From contig NZ_JACARC010000007.1 of the NCBI RefSeq assembly GCF_013386825.1, positions 1 to 36,860 on the forward strand: a DNA stretch of 36,860 nt, given 5' to 3'. Source of the stretch: Pseudomonas sp. IPO3778 (GTDB lineage Bacteria > Pseudomonadota > Gammaproteobacteria > Pseudomonadales > Pseudomonadaceae). Each line of letters begins with the position of its first letter. The first letter of the stretch is position 1. Made by a program: the position numbers and the translations under genes. The notes under the pieces are model-generated. The model searched no databases. It worked only from the letters and a program-made list of their open reading frames with translations, and was not told the DNA's origin. Of this stretch, positions 32,607 through 36,860 are shown in pieces.

Positions 32607-32947
32607 GCGGTAGCTGTAGGAAGCGACTGATGTTGATGGCAGCGCCTTGCTCCGTTGCCTACAGGTACGTCAGAATCCGCCGGCTTGTGCGCCTGGGTAG
32701 GGCTCTCTAAGGTTGCCCGGTCGCTGAATTTCTCGGTGATCGGGTTTAGTAGCCTGAGCAGTCATACAGAATGAGCATGAGCTTCATCTATCAGACTTAC
32801 GTGTCTGTGCTTGATGGTGGCTGTGCGCAGGGCGCCCTTGTGGCGCGCCGGATTTTTGTGTGACTTTGCCGGTCTACTAACCTGCGTGCAGCCGCCACCC
32901 TTTCGTTTAGTAGCGATCAGGTGATGGCCCAGATAGAGGTCACGCTT
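32607..32947 (+). ncRNA. Structured non-coding leader before DUF6124-like gene (candidate cis RNA)
   Basis: This 341-bp gap has no credible ORF but strong pairing. Hairpin A: CCCGGTCGCTG (32716-32726) pairs over 11 bp with CGGTGATCGGG (32734-32744), including three G-U pairs. Hairpin B: CAGAC (32792-32796) with GTCTG (32803-32807). Long stem C: TGGTGGCTGTGCGCAGG (32815-32831) pairs over 17 bp with CCTGCGTGCAGCCGCCA (32881-32897), three of them G-U. GTTTAGTAG occurs twice (32744-32752 and 32905-32913), and CTACTAA (32874-32880) is complementary to both copies. A separate CTGTAGG/CCTACAG hairpin (32614-32664) may end the gntR transcript. Whether the region is one leader RNA is inference. Confidence 0.5.
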
Positions 32948-33184
32948 ATGTTCAAAGTTACTCCCAATCCTCCTTCCTTATTCACCGTCAGCACCGACGC
33001 CAGCAGCGAAAGCCTGATCGCCAACAGCTACGAGACGTTTTCTTCGGTCAGCACGTTATTGCTCGACCTGTCTGATGAACTCACCGGCAAAGACCGCGAC
33101 ACCGCATTGGCGATTCACCAGTTGAGTGAGTTGGGCGTATTGCTGATGGGCAAGTTGATGGACCTGGAATCACCGCGCTGCTAA
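32948..33184 (+). CDS. Short DUF6124-like protein
   Basis: A 78-aa protein. Its N-terminus MFKVTPNPP is the hallmark of the pseudomonad DUF6124 family as I remember it, and LFTVSTDASSESLIANSYETFSSVSTLLLDLSDELTGKDRDTALAIHQLSELGVLLMGKLMD matches the C-terminal helical part. Members are usually longer (about 110-130 aa); the middle segment seems missing here. AGAGGT precedes the ATG by about 8 nt. No signal peptide or catalytic motif is visible. The structured leader lies directly upstream. Function unknown. Confidence 0.75.
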   Translation: MFKVTPNPPSLFTVSTDASSESLIANSYETFSSVSTLLLDLSDELTGKDRDTALAIHQLSELGVLLMGKLMDLESPRC

Positions 33185-33202
33185 GGGCCCAGACGCGGTC
33201 AA

Positions 33203-33289
33203 TGTGGGAGCTGGCTTGCCTGCGATAGCATCACCTCGGTATGCCTGATACACCGAGGTGCCTGCATCGCAGGCAAGCCAGCTCCCACA
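33203..33289. repeat. REP doublet (TGTGGGAGCTGG family)
   Basis: The usual arms enclose an inner hairpin CACCTCGGTAT / ATACACCGAGGTG similar to that of the doublet at 28-124. It lies between the DUF6124-like gene and the GST operon. Confidence 0.9.
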
Positions 33290-33361
33290 TTTTTAGTCGT
33301 CGTTGGCCCATGCCCCTGCTAAATTGCCCACCTGCCTTCTCACCCTCGCAAGGAAAGCACC

Positions 33362-33994
33362 ATGGGCCATTCGCTGAAAATCCTCGGTCGCACTTCTTCC
33401 ATCAACGTGCGAAAAGTCCTGTGGACCTGCCAGGAACTGGGCATCTCCTACGACCGCGAAGACTGGGGCATCGGCTTCGCCTCCACCCAGTCCCCCGAAT
33501 TCCTGGCCCTGAACCCCAACGCCCAAATCCCGGTGATCATCGACGACAACGGCGTGCTGTGGGAATCCAACACCATCTGTCGCTACCTCGTGGGCCTGCA
33601 CCAGCGCCACGATCTGCTGCCCGCCGAGCCGGCAGCCCGGGCCAGAGTCGAACAATGGATAGACTGGCAAGCCATCGAACTCAACCGTTCGTGGGGTGCT
33701 GCGTTTACCGCCCTGGTGCGCAACAACCCCGACCACCTGGACGCGCAAGCCATCGCCGTCGCGGTAAAGGCCTGGAACGACAAGATGGGCCTGCTCGAAG
33801 AGCAACTGGTAAAAACCGGTGCCTACGTCGCCGGTAAAGACTTCACACTGGCCGACATCCTCATCGGCCTGTCGGTACACCGCTGGCGGATTACGCCCAT
33901 GGAGCGTCCGTCCTACCCGGCGGTCAGCACCTACTACGAAACCCTCAGCCAACGCCCCGGCTTCAAAACCTTCGCCCTCGACGGCCACAACTAA
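33362..33994 (+). CDS. Glutathione S-transferase family protein
   Basis: A 210-aa two-domain GST. The thioredoxin-like domain (1-80) shows LGRTSSINVRKVLWTCQELGISYDREDWG with a Ser-rich active-site turn, the cis-Pro in NPNAQIPVIIDD, and the glutathione gamma-Glu-binding WESNTICRYL. The all-helical domain (about 90-205) contains the conserved AGKDFTLADILIG. It likely conjugates or reduces an organic substrate in the cytosol. It is the first gene of a three-gene operon; the next ATG is 16 nt after the stop. Confidence 0.9.
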   Translation: MGHSLKILGRTSSINVRKVLWTCQELGISYDREDWGIGFASTQSPEFLALNPNAQIPVIIDDNGVLWESNTICRYLVGLHQRHDLLPAEPAARARVEQWIDWQAIELNRSWGAAFTALVRNNPDHLDAQAIAVAVKAWNDKMGLLEEQLVKTGAYVAGKDFTLADILIGLSVHRWRITPMERPSYPAVSTYYETLSQRPGFKTFALDGHN

Positions 33995-34010
33995 CAACAA
34001 GGACGACACC

Positions 34011-34748
34011 ATGAAAGGACTCAACGTACTACTCACCGGCGCCTGCGGCCGCATCGGCAAGACGTTTTTCGAAGCCTCGAAAGACCGCTACCGCTTCACC
34101 CTGACCGACCGCATCGAGCCGGATTTCGCCCTCGGCGAACACCGTTTCGTGCACGCCGACCTGAGCGATAAAACCGCCCTCGCCGCGCTGCTCGACGGGA
34201 TTGACGTGATCGTGCACCTGTCGGGCATCCCTCACGCCAGCGCCACCTTCGACGAGTTGCTGCCCAACAACATCCTGGCCACCACGTACCTGTTCGAAGC
34301 CGCCGTGGCCGCCGGGGTAAAACGCCTGGTGTTCGCCAGCAGTGCCCAGACCATCGAAGGCTACCCGGTCGACCGCCAGATCACCCCCGGCATGCCCGTA
34401 TTGCCCGCCAACCTGTACGGCGTGAGCAAATGCTACGGCGAAGCCCTCTGCGGTTTTTACGCGGCCAAAACCCCGCTCTCCACCATCGCCCTGCGCATCG
34501 GTGCGTTTGAATTCCCCGAAACCCACGACCTGAACAACGCCCGCGACCTCAGCGCCTGGCTCAGCCCGCGGGATGCCGTGCAATTACTGCAACGCTCGGT
34601 GGAAACCGAAGGTGTAAAGCACCTGATCGCCCACGGCATTTCCAACAACCGCTTCAAACGCCTGGACCTCAGCGAAACAACCCGTGTGCTGGGGTACCAA
34701 CCGGTGGATGATGCGTTTCAGGAATTCGAGATCCCGATCACTTACTGA
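34011..34748 (+). CDS. NAD-dependent epimerase/dehydratase, uronate-dehydrogenase-like
   Basis: A 245-aa extended-SDR enzyme. LLTGACGRIGKTF is the G-x-x-G-x-x-G dinucleotide site. HLSGIPHASATFDELLPNNILATTYLFEAAVAAGVKRLVFASSAQTIEGYP and the catalytic YGVSK follow. The C-terminal ALRIGAFEFPE...LSAWLSPRDAVQLL...HGISNNRFKRLDLSETTRVLGYQPVDDAF resembles uronate dehydrogenase (uronate to aldarolactone). The real start is at 34011 (AAGGACGACACC before it). It is in an operon with a GST and an MFS transporter. The substrate is not proven. Confidence 0.8.
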   Translation: MKGLNVLLTGACGRIGKTFFEASKDRYRFTLTDRIEPDFALGEHRFVHADLSDKTALAALLDGIDVIVHLSGIPHASATFDELLPNNILATTYLFEAAVAAGVKRLVFASSAQTIEGYPVDRQITPGMPVLPANLYGVSKCYGEALCGFYAAKTPLSTIALRIGAFEFPETHDLNNARDLSAWLSPRDAVQLLQRSVETEGVKHLIAHGISNNRFKRLDLSETTRVLGYQPVDDAFQEFEIPITY

Positions 34749-34759
34749 GTCTTCTGCCC

Positions 34760-36169
34760 ATGTCTTCACCCTCTATCGCAGACGGCATCGACCCGATCCG
34801 CGCCGCCCATATCAGCGCGCGCATTGATCGGCTACCCGCCGTCGCCACCGTCTGGCGCCTGGTGGCGTTGCTGTCGATTGGCGGCTTTTTCGAGCTGTAT
34901 GACCTGTTCCAGACCGCCTACATCAGCCCGGGCTTGATCAGCGACGGGATTTTCCACACCGGCAGCCAGGGCGTATTCGGCTTCTCCGACCAGGCCGCCT
35001 TTGCCTCGGCGACCTTCCTCGGCCTGTTCCTCGGCGCCAGCCTGCTCAGCCCGATTGCCGACCGCTACGGACGCCGGGCGATCTTCACCTTTGCGTTGAT
35101 CTGGTACACCGTCGCCACCGTGCTGATGGGCATCCAGACTTCGGCCCTGGGGATTATCTGCATGCGTTTCCTGGTGGGCATCGGCCTGGGCATCGAACTG
35201 GTGACCATCGACGCCTACCTCTCGGAACTGGTGCCCAAGCGCATGCGCAGTTCGGCGTTTGCCTTTGCGTTTTTCATCCAGTTTCTGTCGGTGCCGGCGG
35301 TGGCCTTGATGTCATGGTGGCTGGTGCCCCAGGCGCCGTTCGGGGTGTCCGGCTGGCGCTGGGTGGTGCTGAGCAGTGCAGTGTTTGCGCTGTTTATCTG
35401 GCAACTGCGCAAGCGCCTGCCGGAGTCACCGCGCTGGCTCGCGCAAAAAGGCCGCTTCGACGAGGCCGGGCAGATCATGGACAGCCTTGAGGCACGTTGC
35501 CAAAAAGACCACGGCAAACCACTGGATGAACCCGAGCCTGAAGCTGTGAGCGTGCAAGGCCAAGGGCGGTTTGCCGATATCTGGCAACCGCCGTACCGGC
35601 GCCGGGCGTTGATGCTGATTGTGTTTCATGTGTTCCAGGCCATCGGCTTTTTCGGCTTTGGCAATTGGTTGCCGGCGCTGCTGTCGGGCCAGGGCGTGAG
35701 CGTCACCCACAGCTTGGGCTACGCCTTTATCATCACCCTCGCCTACCCACTGGGGCCGCTGCTGTTTGTGAAGGTGGCCAACCGTTTTGAAAACAAATGG
35801 CAGATTGTCGGCTCAGCCTTGGGCGCGGTGATCTTCGGCAGTTTGTTCGCCTTGCAAACCACCGCCGTGGGGCTGGTGATCTGCGGGGTGATGATCACCT
35901 TCTGCAACGCCTGGCTGAGTTTCAGTTATCACTCCTACCAGAGTGAACTGTTCCCCACCAACATCCGCGCCCGGGCGGTGGGCTTTTGCTATTCGTTCAG
36001 CCGGTTGTCGACGGTGTTCAGCAGTTTGCTGATTGGCGTGATTCTCGAACACCTCGGCACGCCCGGCGTGTTGGCGTTTATCGCCAGCAGCATGTTGATT
36101 GTGATGATCACCATCAGTTGGTTCGGCCCGCGCACCCGCAACCTGGCGCTGGAGAACATTGCCCACTAG
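34760..36169 (+). CDS. MFS transporter (sugar/organic acid porter type)
   Basis: A 469-aa, 12-helix major facilitator. The cytosolic loop 2-3 motif DRYGRRAIF (after GLFLGASLLSPIA) and the helix-4/5 motif RFLVGIGLGIELVTIDAYLSELVPKRMRSSAFAF place it in the SP/MHS-like branch. PESPRWLAQKGRFDEAGQIM is the sugar-porter central-loop motif. ELFPTNIRARAVGFCYSFSRLSTVFS matches the second half. It starts 11 nt after the uronate-dehydrogenase-like gene, so it likely imports that pathway's substrate, perhaps a sugar acid or an aromatic acid. Confidence 0.9.
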   Translation: MSSPSIADGIDPIRAAHISARIDRLPAVATVWRLVALLSIGGFFELYDLFQTAYISPGLISDGIFHTGSQGVFGFSDQAAFASATFLGLFLGASLLSPIADRYGRRAIFTFALIWYTVATVLMGIQTSALGIICMRFLVGIGLGIELVTIDAYLSELVPKRMRSSAFAFAFFIQFLSVPAVALMSWWLVPQAPFGVSGWRWVVLSSAVFALFIWQLRKRLPESPRWLAQKGRFDEAGQIMDSLEARCQKDHGKPLDEPEPEAVSVQGQGRFADIWQPPYRRRALMLIVFHVFQAIGFFGFGNWLPALLSGQGVSVTHSLGYAFIITLAYPLGPLLFVKVANRFENKWQIVGSALGAVIFGSLFALQTTAVGLVICGVMITFCNAWLSFSYHSYQSELFPTNIRARAVGFCYSFSRLSTVFSSLLIGVILEHLGTPGVLAFIASSMLIVMITISWFGPRTRNLALENIAH

Positions 36170-36182
36170 CGGCAAACAATGG

Positions 36183-36210
36183 CCGTCGGCACGCCAATGC
36201 TTGCCGACGG
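36183..36210. terminator. Hairpin after MFS gene
   Basis: CCGTCGGCA (36183-36191) pairs perfectly with TGCCGACGG (36202-36210), 14 nt after the MFS stop. No T-run follows on the plus strand. Confidence 0.5.
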
Positions 36211-36217
36211 TGGCGGC

Positions 36218-36240
36218 AAAAAGCCCCGTAAACACGGGGC
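36218..36240 (-). terminator. Intrinsic terminator oriented on the minus strand
   Basis: GCCCCGT-GTTT-ACGGGGC followed by five T residues is read on the minus strand (AAAAA at 36218-36222 of the plus strand). It is a well-formed 7-bp stem. No minus-strand gene is visible to its right in this window. Confidence 0.6.
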
Positions 36241-36304
36241 CATACCACTGGGCACGCTAATTGCTCCACCTGTGGGACCGCTCACATCCACAGGTGTCCT
36301 GATC

Positions 36305-36814
36305 ATGCTGATCAACAACAACCCCCAGGCTCAGTCGACGATTCAACGCACCAAACGCACAGACATGGACCCGGCCAACGCCGCGGCCAGTGCGCTGTAC
36401 AGCGGTGCCGCGCAAAACGTGCAACAGGGCACCACCACCGTATCGGCCACGCAGGCTTCGGCCGACGCCACGGCGGACAACATCAACGCGGCCTTTGCCA
36501 AGACCCGCGTTCAACTGCAAGCCACCACCGCTGCCACGTCGACCACCGACGTACCCAAGGCCGACTCCACCTCGTCGGCCCGCAGTGAATTCACCGACTA
36601 CATTAAGAAAAGCCCGGCCGAGCGCATCCGCGAGCAACTGCTCAAGGAACAGGGTTTGACCGAAGATGATGTGAAGAGCATGCCTCAGGACCAGCAGGAT
36701 GCTATTTCCAAAGAAGTGGCAGAACGCCTGAAAGAGCAGCAGACGCAGCAAGTAGCGGCGAAGACGGCTGACCCGCAGGCGCAGACGGTGAAAGAGACCC
36801 TGGCGGCGATCTAA
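36305..36814 (+). CDS. Conserved hypothetical protein, Ala/Thr/Gln-rich
   Basis: A 169-aa protein with a low-complexity N-terminal half rich in A, T, S and Q (about 20-95) and a charged, probably helical C-terminal half: SEFTDYIKKSPAERIREQLLKEQGLTEDDVKSMPQDQQDAISKEVAERLKEQQTQQ. There is no signal peptide or membrane helix. The ATG at 36305 is preferred because the upstream extension runs through the two intergenic hairpins. AGGTG lies about 9 nt before it. I recall similar proteins in other pseudomonads but no assigned function. It is probably monocistronic. Confidence 0.75.
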   Translation: MLINNNPQAQSTIQRTKRTDMDPANAAASALYSGAAQNVQQGTTTVSATQASADATADNINAAFAKTRVQLQATTAATSTTDVPKADSTSSARSEFTDYIKKSPAERIREQLLKEQGLTEDDVKSMPQDQQDAISKEVAERLKEQQTQQVAAKTADPQAQTVKETLAAI

Positions 36815-36815
36815 G

Positions 36816-36860
36816 CCCTGACAATACAACCCTTGTGGTCAGGGAGCTTGCTGTGGCGAG
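36816..36860. repeat. 3' hairpin and start of a further REP
   Basis: CCCTGAC (36816-36822) pairs with GTCAGGG (36838-36844). The sequence then continues gagcttgctgtggcgag, which resembles the opening of a TGTGGCGAG-family REP and is cut by the window end. Confidence 0.5.

Noticed and set aside
8558..33289. Possible CRISPR array from repeated TGTGGGAGCTGG units
   Set aside because: The units are palindromic doublets kilobases apart with no regular spacers and no cas genes, so they are REPs.
24..33289. Possible transposon ends from inverted repeats
   Set aside because: No transposase or target-site duplication is seen; the repeats sit singly in gaps and match the REP pattern.

Overview
The window looks like chromosome from a Pseudomonas of the fluorescens group. 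Evidence: GC-rich codon use, pseudomonad-typical proteins (a DUF2025-like protein, a DUF6124-like protein starting MFKVTPNPP, PACE and ZntB-like transporters, the GntR/GntK/GntP gluconate set), and many palindromic REP doublets of at least four sequence families in the gaps. I see 41 protein genes. I see no rRNA, tRNA, CRISPR array, insertion sequence or prophage core.

Left part (1-13.4 kb): a LysR regulator diverges from a glutamine-amidotransferase-like gene coupled to an antibiotic-biosynthesis-monooxygenase-like gene. Then come a DUF2025-like protein, glpQ with an abutting AraC regulator, a membrane sterol-desaturase-family enzyme, a small periplasmic PepSY protein, an orphan GAF histidine kinase, a ZntB/CorA-type transporter behind a Pho-box-like site, and a Pit phosphate transporter flanked by two identical 73-bp REP doublets. 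A 5-oxoprolinase-type operon (pxpA-pxpB-pxpC) follows on the minus strand.

Middle (13.4-20.5 kb): five LysR regulators lie within about 6 kb, interleaved with two SDR oxidoreductases and a PACE efflux protein, mostly as divergent regulator/target pairs. From 20.6 to 23.2 kb, a four-gene minus-strand operon encodes an ECF42-type sigma factor with SRPBCC, YciI/DGPF and SnoaL-like proteins. A GNAT gene and a hipB-hipA toxin-antitoxin pair with AT-richer codon use follow.

Right part (25.3-36.9 kb): a PPOX flavoprotein, a six-repeat delta-60 protein, a GyrI-like ligand-binding protein, the aminotransferase alaC, and the gluconate module. That module is gntP and gntK on the minus strand and gntR on the plus strand, with an AGCGCTA[CT]CTT operator-like site before each gene. 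Next is a 341-bp non-coding stretch with strong RNA-like base pairing in front of a short DUF6124-like gene. A GST / uronate-dehydrogenase-like / MFS operon and a conserved low-complexity hypothetical protein close the window.

The most interesting signals are the structured leader before the DUF6124-like gene, the repeated use of REP palindromes as gene 3' ends (stop codons or C-terminal residues supplied by the repeat), a GATase-like protein that keeps the Cys but lacks the usual catalytic His, the complete ECF42/DGPF operon, and an unusual PxpB variant. Family names come from reading motifs by eye; no database search was run.
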